A stretch of DNA of 10,501 nt from Deltaproteobacteria bacterium (GCA_011046295.1 DSAV01000192.1:1-10501), one strand, 5' to 3'. Counted from the first letter of the stretch, positions 1 to 6,963 are shown. The notes: generated from the letters alone by a model not told the origin. Numbers and translations are program-made.

Positions 1-113
1 ATATAGCCGCATTCCCGGCATTTCCAGTAAGCCATGCCGCAGTCGGGGCACTTATCCTCTTCAAACGGTTTGTCGGATCTGTAGCCGCAAAGCGCGCATT
101 CTTTAACCGCCAT
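1..113 (-). CDS. Zinc-ribbon / rubredoxin-like small protein (5' part only)
   Basis: Read on the minus strand from ATG at 113, about 37 codons are visible before the window ends. They contain three CxxC pairs (Cys6/9, Cys22/25, Cys32/35) in a short hydrophilic context, with 'CALCGY', 'CPDCGM' and 'CRECGY'. Paired CxxC knuckles of this kind bind zinc, or iron in rubredoxins. A strong ribosome binding site, AGGGAGG, sits about 8 bases before the ATG, which supports the start. The gene lies 42 bp downstream of the HD-domain gene on the same strand, so the two may be cotranscribed. The C-terminus is outside the window, so the exact family and any function (redox carrier or structural zinc ribbon) cannot be decided. 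Confidence 0.75.
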   Translation of the reverse strand, partial: MAVKECALCGYRSDKPFEEDKCPDCGMAYWKCRECGY

Positions 114-155
114 ATCCACACCTCCCTTTAAAGATGTTGAACTAAACGATTTATA

Positions 156-707
156 CTACAACCCCAAATCTGCCGCCACACCTTTCATCGCGTCCAAACC
201 CAGCGCGATGAAATCATCCAGCTCCATGCCGATTTCACTGCATTGGGCAATTTGCGCGCGGTTCGCGCCTGCCGCGAAGCGCTCTTCCTTGAAGCGCTTT
301 TTGATTGATTTGGCTTCTACACCCGCCAGCTTTTTATCCGGGCGCACCAATGCCGCGGCGGTGATAAGCCCGGTCAAAGGATCGGTGCAAAAAAGAGCTT
401 TATCCAAAAGCGTCACGCAGGGCTCTCCAAGCATTTGGTTGTGGACTAAAATTGCGTGAGTTACGGCATCGCTCGCGCCCAGTTTTTTAGCCATTTCAGC
501 GCCAGGTCTGCCGTGAATTTTCATATCCGCGTTCGTCAGGTCAATATCGATATCGTGCAGCAGACCTGCCAGCCCCCATTCATCTTCGTTTTCATTAAAC
601 CTTCGGGCCAGCGCCCGCATGATGGCTTCTGTCGCCAGCATATGCTTGATGAGGTTTTCGGTCTTTACTTTTTCTTTGACGGCTTTAAGCGCTTCTTCCC
701 GATTCAT
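156..707 (-). CDS. HD-domain phosphohydrolase (HDIG-type), 183 aa
   Basis: A small HD-superfamily hydrolase, probably cytoplasmic; the family uses a divalent metal to cleave phosphate esters, often nucleotides. Visible metal-ligand candidates in family order are His22, the HD doublet His51-Asp52 in 'LLHDID', His84, His89 in 'ILVHNQ' and Asp109 in 'CTDPLTG'. The fold is one compact domain with no signal peptide or membrane segment. The ATG at 707 is preceded by AGGAGC about 5 bases upstream. The C-terminal half is Lys/Arg-rich ('KSIKKRFKEERF'), as is common in single-domain HDIG proteins. The substrate cannot be inferred from sequence. The gene is divergent from the 937-2448 operon and may be cotranscribed with the zinc-ribbon gene after it. 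Family assignment is solid; biological role unknown. Confidence 0.85.
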   Translation of the reverse strand: MNREEALKAVKEKVKTENLIKHMLATEAIMRALARRFNENEDEWGLAGLLHDIDIDLTNADMKIHGRPGAEMAKKLGASDAVTHAILVHNQMLGEPCVTLLDKALFCTDPLTGLITAAALVRPDKKLAGVEAKSIKKRFKEERFAAGANRAQIAQCSEIGMELDDFIALGLDAMKGVAADLGL

Positions 708-871
708 TTATCGCTCCTGATAGTTACCAATGATTTTAGCTGCGTCTCTTGTATAGAAACTTACCTTTCGTGCCGTTTTTATTCAACAGAAATTTTTGCC
801 CTAAATTATTGTTCTCTGTGCGCTGCTGTGCGTAAAAGATTGAATATAAATCATAAGTTACTTCATTAAAA

Positions 872-900
872 TTGCTCTACGCAAATCAATATGCTATTGT
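872..900 (+). promoter_or_regulatory. Candidate sigma70-type promoter of the ATC-hydrolase/phosphotriesterase operon
   Basis: TTGCTC (872-877) and TATTGT (895-900) are separated by 17 bp, which would start transcription near 907. The leader carries AGGAG at 925-929, 7 bases before the ATG at 937. Both hexamers are imperfect, so this is a moderate prediction. The rest of the 708-936 divergent spacer is AT-rich, with no convincing promoter found for the leftward HD gene. Confidence 0.45.
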
Positions 901-936
901 GTCTCTCGTCAAGAATAAAAACACAGGAGTTACGCC

Positions 937-1455
937 ATGAAAGAAAAACCCGATTATGAAAAGTATCCCGTAAGCGAAGAGGAAATGGGCAAGCGTTACA
1001 AAAACTGGACCATGTCTCTGGCCCGGCAGATGGTCACGCTGTATCAGGTAGGCAAAGAAATCGGCGGCGATAAATTTGTCGAACGGTTAAAAGAAGTATA
1101 TCGTGAACAGGGACGTAAAGATGCTTATATGTGGATGAAGCTCTCCGGCAGTAAACCGGAAGATTTCAAGGATTGTACGGGACTTTCTAAACTGCAGGAT
1201 TTCATTGATGACGGTTTTGCCAATTTCTGGAACGGCTATATTGAAAACACACCCCAGGCCTTTGAAAAGGAACTCAACACCTGCCCGCTCACCAAAATAT
1301 GGTCGCAGGAACCAGACCTTTGCGCCGTTTTACTGCGCGAAAATTTTGCGGGCGTTCTGGAAACACTCAATCCAAAATTTACATCAGAGGGATTCAGCAA
1401 ACTGCTCACCCGCGGCGATAAATGCTGCCGCTTCCGCATTGAACTCGAAAAATAG
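937..1455 (+). CDS. L-2-amino-thiazoline-4-carboxylate (ATC) hydrolase-like protein, 172 aa
   Basis: This resembles the ATC-hydrolase-like family, named after a Pseudomonas enzyme that opens the thiazoline ring in L-cysteine synthesis. Most relatives in anaerobes have no known substrate. Visible features are an alpha-helical N-terminal half and a C-terminal half with Cys116 in 'NTCPLTKIW', Cys129 in 'PDLCAV', 'LNPKF', and a final 'RGDKCCRF' (Asp161, Cys163, Cys164), the Cys-rich pattern typical of the family. There is no signal peptide or membrane segment. The start is supported by AGGAG at 925-929. Only 15 bp separate it from the phosphotriesterase-like gene, so the two very likely form an operon and may act on consecutive steps of breakdown of a small heterocyclic or lactone-like compound (inference). 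It could equally be a 4-vinyl-reductase-like or regulatory relative. Confidence 0.7.
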   Translation: MKEKPDYEKYPVSEEEMGKRYKNWTMSLARQMVTLYQVGKEIGGDKFVERLKEVYREQGRKDAYMWMKLSGSKPEDFKDCTGLSKLQDFIDDGFANFWNGYIENTPQAFEKELNTCPLTKIWSQEPDLCAVLLRENFAGVLETLNPKFTSEGFSKLLTRGDKCCRFRIELEK

Positions 1456-1470
1456 ATAAAGGAATTCACC

Positions 1471-2448
1471 ATGACAAAAATCAATACCGTATTGGGACAA
1501 ATCGCGTCCGAAGAGCTGGGGCTCACCCTGGCCCACGAACACATCGTTGCCGCTTATCCCGGCTGGGAATGCGATCCGCTGGCCAAACCTTATAATCTGG
1601 AAAAAATTGCCGGCGCCTGCCTGAAAAATCTTGAACCGGTTAAACAATTCGGCGTTAAAGCAATCATCGACGGCACGCCCGTTGATTTATCCAGAAACGT
1701 CGATGTCATGAAAGACGTTTCAGAAAAACTGCAAATTCACATTGTCTGCGCCACCGGCCGTTACACGGAAGCCGAGGGAAAATGGATTTATTTCAAGCGC
1801 AGGGAAAGCGTTAAAATCGGCGACATGCAAACTGAAATATATGAAGGTATAATGCAGGAAATAAATCACGGCATCGGCCAGACAGGCATCAAACCGGGGG
1901 TTATAAAAGTCGGAACAGGATTGAACAGGATTACCTCCTGTGAAAATGCAACCTTGATGGCGGCGGCGCGGGCCAGCCGGGAAACAGGAATACCAATTAC
2001 AACGCACACCGAAGATGGAACAATGGGCCCTGAGCAGGCGGATATTCTCATCTCAGAAGGAGCGGCGCCGGATAAAATCATGATTGGCCACATGTGCGGA
2101 AATGCTTCAGTGGATTATCACCTTGATGTCTTGAAGCGCGGGGTTTTCATCGCCCTTGATCGCTTCGGGATTGAAATGAAAATGACGGATCAGACGCGCG
2201 TTGCCACACTTATCAGCCTTTTGAAAAAGGGTTACGCCAACCGTATTATGATTTCGCATGATTGTATGGCCGCTGTTTACGGCAGAGGCGGCCGGATGCC
2301 CATGGAAGAAGCCATCAAGTTTAAAAACTGGTCTTTTACAAATATCTTTACGAATATCCTGCCCGCGCTTAAAAAAGCCGGCATCAGTGATGAACAGATT
2401 AAAACCATGATGGTCGATAATCCCCGGCGCTTTTTATCTGGTGATTAG
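1471..2448 (+). CDS. Phosphotriesterase-family binuclear metallohydrolase, 325 aa
   Basis: An amidohydrolase-superfamily TIM-barrel enzyme of the phosphotriesterase (PTE) / PTE-like lactonase branch. The full metal-ligand set is visible: His22-x-His24 in 'LAHEH' (strand 1), Lys146 in 'PGVIKVGT' (the carbamylated bridging lysine), His179 in 'ITTHTE', His207 in 'MIGHMCGN' and Asp264 in 'MISHDC'. The C-terminus carries the family-typical 'MMVDNPRRFL'. Length fits the family. No signal peptide is seen, so it is predicted cytoplasmic. AAGGAA at 1459-1464 serves as ribosome binding site. Family members hydrolyse lactones, organophosphates or sugar lactones; these residues do not show which. The operon partner is the ATC-hydrolase-like gene, suggesting two successive hydrolytic steps. 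Palindromic repeats immediately after the stop may act as terminator. Confidence 0.9.
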   Translation: MTKINTVLGQIASEELGLTLAHEHIVAAYPGWECDPLAKPYNLEKIAGACLKNLEPVKQFGVKAIIDGTPVDLSRNVDVMKDVSEKLQIHIVCATGRYTEAEGKWIYFKRRESVKIGDMQTEIYEGIMQEINHGIGQTGIKPGVIKVGTGLNRITSCENATLMAAARASRETGIPITTHTEDGTMGPEQADILISEGAAPDKIMIGHMCGNASVDYHLDVLKRGVFIALDRFGIEMKMTDQTRVATLISLLKKGYANRIMISHDCMAAVYGRGGRMPMEEAIKFKNWSFTNIFTNILPALKKAGISDEQIKTMMVDNPRRFLSGD

Positions 2449-2453
2449 ACCTT

Positions 2454-2547
2454 GTCATCCCCGCGCATCCGGCATGCGCCGGAGTAAACAGCGGGGATCC
2501 AGTGTTCTTAATTCTTAATCCTGGATTCCGGCTTTCGCCGGAATGAC
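2454..2547. repeat. Composite palindromic intergenic repeat (REP-like)
   Basis: The element begins GTCAT and ends ATGAC. It holds nested stems: ATCCCCGC pairs with GCGGGGAT around an inner TCCGGC/GCCGGA hairpin, and a second hairpin is ATTCCGGC-tttc-GCCGGAAT. GGATCCAG and CTGGAT also pair across the middle. It starts 6 bp after the phosphotriesterase stop and could terminate or stabilise that transcript. I associate this repeat type with deltaproteobacterial genomes (knowledge, not checked). Confidence 0.8.
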
Positions 2548-2563
2548 GCGCGTTTTTCTGTCT

Positions 2564-2712
2564 TTGCGAGCGAAGTCACGAAGCGTTAGCCCGGCGCATG
2601 CTCGGGAAGCAATCTATATTTCGTTAGAGATCGCTTCATCACTCTAAAGCATGGTTCGCGATGACATACTCTTTATGTCATTTCGCGGAGCAAAGCGACA
2701 AAGCAATCTCTT
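2564..2712. repeat. Second intergenic repeat family (TTGCGAG...GAAGCAATCT type)
   Basis: The stretch from TTGCGAGCGAAG to AAGCAATCTC contains two related units: 'gcgagcgaagtcacgaagcg...gaagcaatct' and 'cgcggagcaaagcgacaaagcaatctc'. Between them lie a diverged inverted copy ('gagatcgcttcatcactct...') and a short hairpin, ATGACAT/ATGTCAT. It has no open frame of note. It separates the plus-strand operon from the minus-strand toxin-antitoxin pair and may serve as a bidirectional terminator. Confidence 0.65.
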
Positions 2713-2739
2713 GCTTATTCAGATTGTCTGCGATTTTTT

Positions 2740-3018
2740 CTATGCGGCCTTCTGTATTTCCTTACCTTCGTATTCGGGAAACATAATAATCGCCGGGTGA
2801 ACATTAAATGCTTTCGCCAGTTGTTCCACACGTTTTTTCCCTATATCCACCTTATCATTTTCCAAAAGGCTGATATTAGTCGCGCTGATTCCGCAACGTT
2901 CGGCAAGTTCCGCCTGAGTCCAGTCCTTCAATTCACGAAGCATACGAATAACCTCGCCGGTCGTCAACTTGGCGTGCGGCTTTGCCGTAACAAAATCCCC
3001 TTTCTTGTTATTCTTCAT
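2740..3018 (-). CDS. XRE-family antitoxin of a RelE/HigB-type toxin-antitoxin pair, 92 aa
   Basis: This is a small DNA-binding protein with an XRE/Cro-type helix-turn-helix at about residues 18-78. The sequence 'WTQAELAERCGISATNISLL' (residues 33-52) covers the recognition helices, followed by 'VEQLAKAFNVHPAIIMF'. It lies 14 bp downstream of the RelE/HigB-like toxin gene. A ribosome binding site AGGAG begins at the toxin stop codon, so the two genes are cotranscribed. Toxin-first order is characteristic of HigBA-like modules. Its expected role is to neutralise the toxin and repress the shared promoter by binding the palindrome at 3305-3320 (inference). The Lys-rich N-terminal tail and the short acidic C-terminal tail probably contact the toxin. 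The stop is followed by the repeat cluster at 2454-2712. Confidence 0.88.
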   Translation of the reverse strand: MKNNKKGDFVTAKPHAKLTTGEVIRMLRELKDWTQAELAERCGISATNISLLENDKVDIGKKRVEQLAKAFNVHPAIIMFPEYEGKEIQKAA

Positions 3019-3032
3019 AAAGCTAAAATCTC

Positions 3033-3305
3033 CTAATATTCATGCGGCGTTATTTCTAAAATAAAAACCGTAACAATGTCTTTCTCTACAGTGTAAATTA
3101 CTCTATACTTCAAACTTAAACGTGATGACCGCTGCCCCTCACGCTTCCCTGTAAGTTTTTCGTCATGAAAACCTTTGAACTCTTTTAATTTTTCCGGTCC
3201 GTGGCGAAAAACAATATCTTTCCACAATTCATACTTCTTAATAATTTCTTCAGGCAGCTTCCGGCATGTTTTCTCAATATCGCGGTGTTCTTTAATATAC
3301 CACAT
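3033..3305 (-). CDS. RelE/HigB-superfamily toxin, 90 aa
   Basis: A small basic protein of the RelE/ParE superfamily, whose HigB/RelE-like members cleave mRNA on the ribosome. The start 'MWYIKEHRDI' is typical of this subgroup. The core holds 'KLPEEIIKKYELWKDIV' helices, 'LKEFKGFHDEKLTG' and the C-terminal strands 'SRLSLKYRVIYTV' and 'FILEITPHEY'. Candidate catalytic or RNA-binding residues are Arg59, Arg62, Lys66, Arg68, His88 and Tyr90. Length is normal for the family. It is the first gene of the pair, 14 bp before the XRE antitoxin. The ATG at 3305 overlaps a perfect palindrome, and no strong ribosome binding site precedes it, so translation may be weak by design. ParE-type gyrase inhibition is less likely than mRNA cleavage, judging by the 'YRVIYTV...ITPHEY' end. 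Confidence 0.88.
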   Translation of the reverse strand: MWYIKEHRDIEKTCRKLPEEIIKKYELWKDIVFRHGPEKLKEFKGFHDEKLTGKREGQRSSRLSLKYRVIYTVEKDIVTVFILEITPHEY

Positions 3306-3342
3306 TATTAAATTTAATAACCTATCAATTATAATAAGTCAA
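3305..3342 (-). promoter_or_regulatory. Promoter and palindromic operator of the RelE/HigB-XRE operon
   Basis: On the minus strand TTGACT (3337-3342) is followed after 17 bp by TATTAA (3314-3319). A perfect TATAAT also lies at 3328-3333 and would give a more normal leader. A perfect 16-bp palindrome, TTATTAAATTTAATAA (3305-3320), covers the downstream hexamer and touches the start codon. It is the best operator candidate for autorepression by the antitoxin. Which -10 is used is unresolved. Confidence 0.55.
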
Positions 3343-3396
3343 GGCAAAATTTGATAAAGGTTATTATCGCTTACCTGTTGGTTATCTTTTACATTT

Positions 3397-3450
3397 GTCA
3401 TGCCGGTGAAAACCGGCATCCAGTCGTCATCCCCGCCCCGCATGCGCGAC
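3397..3450. repeat. Palindromic intergenic repeat (partial, GTCATGCCGG type)
   Basis: ATGCCGG (3400-3406) and CCGGCAT (3413-3419) form a hairpin with a 6-base loop. This is followed by 'ccag' and 'gtcatccccgc', the same opening motif as the element at 2454. It appears to be a related, rearranged copy on the other side of the toxin-antitoxin pair, downstream of the hpaB-like gene. It could end that transcript. Confidence 0.65.
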
Positions 3451-3468
3451 ACAGGCTAACGGGATTGC

Positions 3469-3496
3469 TTCACTCTTCACTCTTCACTCTTCACTT
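3469..3496. repeat. 7-bp tandem repeat, TTCACTC x4
   Basis: Four head-to-tail heptamers of TTCACTC, the last ending in T instead of C. This is a simple-sequence tract in the spacer between the hpaB-like gene and the RelE/HigB pair. A heptamer tract can change copy number by slippage, but no coding frame crosses it. Confidence 0.85.
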
Positions 3497-3521
3497 GTCA
3501 CGTATTACTTATTCACCCTTA

Positions 3522-3542
3522 CGCCTTTCGCCTTTCGCCTTA
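3522..3542. repeat. 7-bp tandem repeat, CGCCTTT x3
   Basis: Three head-to-tail CGCCTTT heptamers (last base A in the third) lie 9 bp beyond the stop codon of the hpaB-like gene. Together with the TTCACTC tract they form a low-complexity pyrimidine-rich spacer. Confidence 0.8.
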
Positions 3543-3550
3543 ACCCTTTA

Positions 3551-5092
3551 CTACTTCTTCACCGTCGGCGGAAAGCTTTTGTAGGATGCATCCACCGGCG
3601 GCATTTTCACGCTTTCCTCGATGCGGGGAAGTTTGCCGTAAACGGGATTACCCTGCCATCCGTCCAGATGCGCGGCACGGCGCGCCGCCGCCTGATATTT
3701 TTTCCAGTCGGCACTGCCGTAAAGAAACATCTCCTGCGCGGCCATCGAGCCTTCGCCGTGAATCGTATCAACTTGCCAGTGATTGCTGGTAACATCTTTG
3801 ATCAGGCGTAAAATGCGCAGACGGTCTTCCGTCGGAACACCGTCTTTCGCCGCCAGATACTTTTCAATAAAAGGTTTTATCTCCGGATTTTTCCAATCGC
3901 GAAAAGCCGGCACAGTGGTGGTAAGCCCGCCGCCAATATCCTGCATGTGTTGGCACATCGTGTGGAAGTTGCTGGCGTAAGTCCACTTCGAGGCGTTGAT
4001 CGCCATCCGGTTGGGCATCATCACATCCATGCCGAATTCCGTCTGCGGATCCATGCAAGCCTGCTTGGCCAGCATCTGCACTGTTTCCGTGATATAGGCC
4101 ATCCAGGAAAGTTTCTTGCGCACATGCGGGACATTCGAAACACCGTTGTAGTCGGCAATCAAGCTTGCCGCTCCGGTCATCATTTCCAGTGTATGCGTCA
4201 TTTTACATGTGCCGAAGAGGCGATGATAGCTGGCAAAGGCATAAGCCAGAATCTGCGAATACTGCCATTCCCCGCACATGAAAACCCGCTCCCAGGGAAC
4301 GAACACATCATCAAAAATAATGAGCGACTCCGATGGCTGCAGATGGTCGGACATCGGATAGTCGAATTCCCCTTCGTCGCCGTAGAGGCGCGTATTGGGC
4401 TCCACGCCCAGAAGTTTTACGCCTTTGGTGTTTACCGGCACGGCAAAACCTAAAGCGTAATCTTTGTCGGCTTCGCCATGCGTCCGGCAGGGCAGGCACA
4501 AAAGTTCATTGGCGCAGGGCGAGGCGCTGATATGCACCTTGGCGCCGCGCACAACAATACCGTCCTTCTTTTTATCCACGATTCTCAGATAAAAATCCTG
4601 GTGCTGTTTTTGTTTTGAGGGATGCAGACTGCGGTCGCCTTTCACATCGGTAATCGCGCCGGTGAGGGCGAGGTCATTTTTCTGGAGATACGCGCGGTAA
4701 TTTTCGACGCGTTCCATGTAATTTGTACCCAGCTTTTTATCCATCACCTCGGCGGCCACGCTGAATGCCGCCAGAGCGTCCGCGCCCATGCAATGCACCA
4801 GCACGCCGCCGCCCGCCCGCATGCCGACCATGTAACATTCGCGCCTGCGGAGCATGTCCTCCGGCGTTTTGGGAGACGTGAGCAGAAAATTAATATCCTC
4901 GCCGTCTTTGTCCTTGGTGACGAAAAGATGCTTATAATCGGGATGGTTCGGCAAAACGTAATCCATTGCGGCCATTCGGATAATCGTACTGGTCGATGGA
5001 TGCGTCCGGACGTCCTTTACTTTTTCGCCCAGGCACCAGACTTCCCTGCCGTCATTGAGACTTTCCAGATACTGCTCGACTGTTTTAATCAT
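3551..5092 (-). CDS. 4-hydroxybutyryl-CoA dehydratase / HpaB-family flavoenzyme, 513 aa
   Basis: A full-length member of the family uniting 4-hydroxyphenylacetate 3-monooxygenase (HpaB) and 4-hydroxybutyryl-CoA dehydratase (AbfD), an FAD plus [4Fe-4S] enzyme of anaerobes. AbfD-like stretches include 'GAITDVKGDRSLHPSKQKQ' (145-163), 'DGIVVRGAKVH' (177-187), 'GEADKDYALGFA' (206-217), 'ADYNGVSNVPHVRKKL' (313-328) and 'HGEGSMAAQEMF' (445-456). Of the four AbfD cluster ligands, Cys101 and His290 are conserved and Cys296 is shifted by one residue, but the first Cys position appears to be Val97. The start is ATG at 5092 with GAGGA 8 bases upstream; an in-frame ATG at 5125 exists, but homology to the duplicated fragment begins at 5092. 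It probably acts on a CoA ester in anaerobic acid metabolism. Two 5' fragments of relatives lie upstream. Confidence 0.88.
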   Translation of the reverse strand: MIKTVEQYLESLNDGREVWCLGEKVKDVRTHPSTSTIIRMAAMDYVLPNHPDYKHLFVTKDKDGEDINFLLTSPKTPEDMLRRRECYMVGMRAGGGVLVHCMGADALAAFSVAAEVMDKKLGTNYMERVENYRAYLQKNDLALTGAITDVKGDRSLHPSKQKQHQDFYLRIVDKKKDGIVVRGAKVHISASPCANELLCLPCRTHGEADKDYALGFAVPVNTKGVKLLGVEPNTRLYGDEGEFDYPMSDHLQPSESLIIFDDVFVPWERVFMCGEWQYSQILAYAFASYHRLFGTCKMTHTLEMMTGAASLIADYNGVSNVPHVRKKLSWMAYITETVQMLAKQACMDPQTEFGMDVMMPNRMAINASKWTYASNFHTMCQHMQDIGGGLTTTVPAFRDWKNPEIKPFIEKYLAAKDGVPTEDRLRILRLIKDVTSNHWQVDTIHGEGSMAAQEMFLYGSADWKKYQAAARRAAHLDGWQGNPVYGKLPRIEESVKMPPVDASYKSFPPTVKK

Positions 5093-5146
5093 GGCGTTAT
5101 TCCTCTTATTTAGTATTTTTTGCAATTAAATGCGATGTTACTGATC

Positions 5147-5152
5147 ATTATA
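5147..5152 (-). promoter_or_regulatory. Candidate -10 element for the hpaB-like gene
   Basis: A perfect TATAAT (minus strand) lies 55 bp before the ATG at 5092, inside the 134-bp spacer after the AbiEii no. 1 gene. It sits next to a TGATCA palindrome (5142-5147). The matching -35 region is weak (TTAATT at 17 bp), so an activator or read-through from the AbiE operon may matter. The spacer is AT-rich and otherwise empty. Confidence 0.4.
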
Positions 5153-5226
5153 CAACCAGTCACGAAAATAATTAAACTTTTTCCTTCTGCTAGTATCGCT
5201 TTGTTTTCATTGACAATATTAGCCGA

Positions 5227-6132
5227 TTAAAAAACAATCTTCCCCATTGCTTCGTTAATTCGTTTTAGCGCTTTTTCTAAATTAAAGTTCTGCCGTTCTT
5301 TTTCAGTCAGCACATCGAAAAGTTCCGCTTTGATACGTGAACGCATGTCTTTTATTTCCGCGTTTGTCCGTCCCATATTGACGAGATATTTTTTTAGGTC
5401 TGTATCACCGCCATCTTCCTTAATCTTCTTGAGGAAAAGGTCACTCACCCGATGATCTGATATATTAAACTTATTACGCAAAATAAAATCAAGGTCATAA
5501 AAATCACGGGGAGCAATATCTTTTCTTAAAGCCGCCGCGCGCATCTTTTCGCTGACAATTTCGCCAAGCGCCAGACAATTGACCAAACCGGCATCAAACA
5601 AGAGCTTGTTTGTAAAGGGATGAATATACAGATGTTGAATCTTACGCTTTTCACAATCCAATAAGGGATTGGAACGAAGGCTTATTTCCAGCTTGATTGA
5701 CTGCGCAGTTGGAACGGTTACAGCATCGTAAATGAAATAGTAGATATATTGCCTTGACTCATTTCTTCCGGCATTTTCAGTTTCTTCCAGACTAAAACCC
5801 AGCCCGGCGGCAAAGGCCGCAATATTAACTTTGACGGCCTGAATGGCCTTGCGCCGGTTACTTCTTGAAGATACAGGTTCAGGTATGAGCATGCTAAAAT
5901 CAAGGTCTTCGCTCAAACGGTAATAGGAAAAATATATTTTATTAAGGCAAGTACCTCCTTTGAAAACCAAATCAGGACTTAATTCGTTGATCCTGGAAAG
6001 AATAAAAGTTAAATAATAATCTTTTTCCATAAGCGGCGCATAAAAGCCCGCGCTGGTCGCCGCACGGTCAACCAGTTCACGAAACCTATTTTTATCCTTA
6101 TGCAGAAGAAATGATTGCGCGCCATTTTTCAT
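5227..6132 (-). CDS. abiEii: AbiEii-family nucleotidyltransferase toxin (pair no. 1), 301 aa
   Basis: The toxin half of an AbiE system, originally described as phage abortive infection; the MenT relatives add nucleotides to tRNA. The nucleotidyltransferase motifs are clear: 'FKGGTCLNK' (57-65), 'LSEDLDFS' with the metal-binding Asp76 and Asp78, Lys147-Glu149 in 'IKLEIS', and the C-terminal 'EIVSEKMRAA...PRDFYDLDFIL' with Arg209, Asp210 and Asp213. The length suits the larger AbiEii subgroup. The ATG at 6132 lies inside the 3' end of the AbiEi gene (35-nt overlap), with AAGG about 8 bases upstream, implying translational coupling. All catalytic positions are present, so it is probably active. 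It ends 134 bp before the intact hpaB-like gene. It is distinct from the 221-aa AbiEii at 9007-9672. Confidence 0.9.
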   Translation of the reverse strand: MKNGAQSFLLHKDKNRFRELVDRAATSAGFYAPLMEKDYYLTFILSRINELSPDLVFKGGTCLNKIYFSYYRLSEDLDFSMLIPEPVSSRSNRRKAIQAVKVNIAAFAAGLGFSLEETENAGRNESRQYIYYFIYDAVTVPTAQSIKLEISLRSNPLLDCEKRKIQHLYIHPFTNKLLFDAGLVNCLALGEIVSEKMRAAALRKDIAPRDFYDLDFILRNKFNISDHRVSDLFLKKIKEDGGDTDLKKYLVNMGRTNAEIKDMRSRIKAELFDVLTEKERQNFNLEKALKRINEAMGKIVF

Positions 6133-6892
6133 TGATTTTACCTTTTCGGTTATCCGTAAACGAAATCAGAGAAGTTTTTTTCACGCTTTCCGCCAGAGGC
6201 GCGAGCATTTTCCCGCTAACCCCTGCTTTCTCAAGAGTCAGCCCTATAAGCTTGCGTGTCTTGATGACGGGAAATTTTACGGCGTATTCAATAAGTTTTT
6301 TTGTATCGCACTTACCGCTTTTGACGAACCGCGCCAGAATTTCAGTTGCACTGTTCATGCCACCGACGGGTTTGCTGTAATAAAGCAAATCTACCAATGT
6401 CCTTTCTTTTGAGCTGACAATCGCTGTCTTTCCCCGAATTTCTATATTTTCCAGACCGTACATCCTTTGTCTGGGAATTTTAACAAATTTAAAAGATATG
6501 CCGGCGATGGTTCTTTGAAGGGAGATTCGCGCATTCAATACATAAACCTTCTGAAATTGCTGGTCAGTGAAATTATAATAATTATACATCGTGGAATAGC
6601 CGATATAGTAATCATTCCGGGGAAAGAATACGGCAGGAATCAAGAATTCGCTGATACGGCGGCCTGTAGGCACTGCTTCAATAGGAACAAAGATATAAAC
6701 GCCGTTTTTGACCGGAATCAAAATTTTCTTTTTCATCAGACTGCTTACCAGCTTTCTTCTATAGGCAAAGCCGCGAGGCAAATATTCATCAAGCTCTCTG
6801 GCGGTAATCATGTCCCTCTGCTCGTAAGACATACGAGCCACCAGTTCTGCTTCTTTCTGCGTTAGAGAGCTTATTGTATTTTTGTTTATCAT
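6098..6892 (-). CDS. abiEi: AbiEi-family antitoxin / transcriptional repressor (pair no. 1), 264 aa
   Basis: Partner of the AbiEii toxin. AbiEi proteins have an N-terminal winged helix that binds operator repeats and a C-terminal antitoxin domain. Here residues 12-70 ('ITARELDEYLP', 'LVSSLMKKKILIPVKNGVYIF') look like the winged helix. Residues 158-170, 'IVSSKERTLVDLL', match the family's conserved Ser-x-Glu-Arg-Thr-x-x-Asp core. The ATG at 6892 has AAAGG about 7 bases upstream and a good promoter at 6936-6963. Its end overlaps the toxin start by 35 nt. The gene is visibly AT-richer than the hpaB-like gene, consistent with transfer. Antitoxin-first order is standard for AbiE, and the role is well supported by context. 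Confidence 0.88.
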   Translation of the reverse strand: MINKNTISSLTQKEAELVARMSYEQRDMITARELDEYLPRGFAYRRKLVSSLMKKKILIPVKNGVYIFVPIEAVPTGRRISEFLIPAVFFPRNDYYIGYSTMYNYYNFTDQQFQKVYVLNARISLQRTIAGISFKFVKIPRQRMYGLENIEIRGKTAIVSSKERTLVDLLYYSKPVGGMNSATEILARFVKSGKCDTKKLIEYAVKFPVIKTRKLIGLTLEKAGVSGKMLAPLAESVKKTSLISFTDNRKGKINEKWRAIISSA

Positions 6893-6935
6893 ATGTACCT
6901 TTTATTGGAACATTCGCGTCACATTATTACAACAC

Positions 6936-6963
6936 AAAATAACAGATTATTTCGTCCTGTCAA
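6936..6963 (-). promoter_or_regulatory. Promoter and candidate operator of AbiE operon no. 1
   Basis: On the minus strand, a consensus TTGACA (6958-6963) and TATTTT (6936-6941) are separated by 16 bp. An inverted repeat AAATAA-N4-TTATTT (6937-6952) lies over the -10 hexamer and spacer, a fitting place for AbiEi autorepression. The -35 directly abuts the stop codon of the hpaB-like remnant. Confidence 0.6.

Noticed and set aside
456..869. Plus-strand open frame of 137 codons overlapping the HD-domain gene
   Set aside because: It has no family features and is antisense to a gene with intact HD motifs and a good ribosome binding site.
3469..3542. CRISPR-like array
   Set aside because: Repeats are 7 bp, contiguous and without spacers; this is a simple tandem tract.
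3947..5113. Long plus-strand open frames (3947-4453 and 4622-5113) opposite the hpaB-like gene
   Set aside because: They lie wholly antisense to a clearly conserved gene and their translations show no recognisable domain; typical shadow frames of a GC-richer gene.
5093..5125. Upstream in-frame ATG (5125) adding 11 residues to the hpaB-like protein
   Set aside because: The ATG at 5092 has a well-placed GAGGA site, and the duplicated fragment at 7188 starts at the same residue; the 11 extra residues are not family-like.
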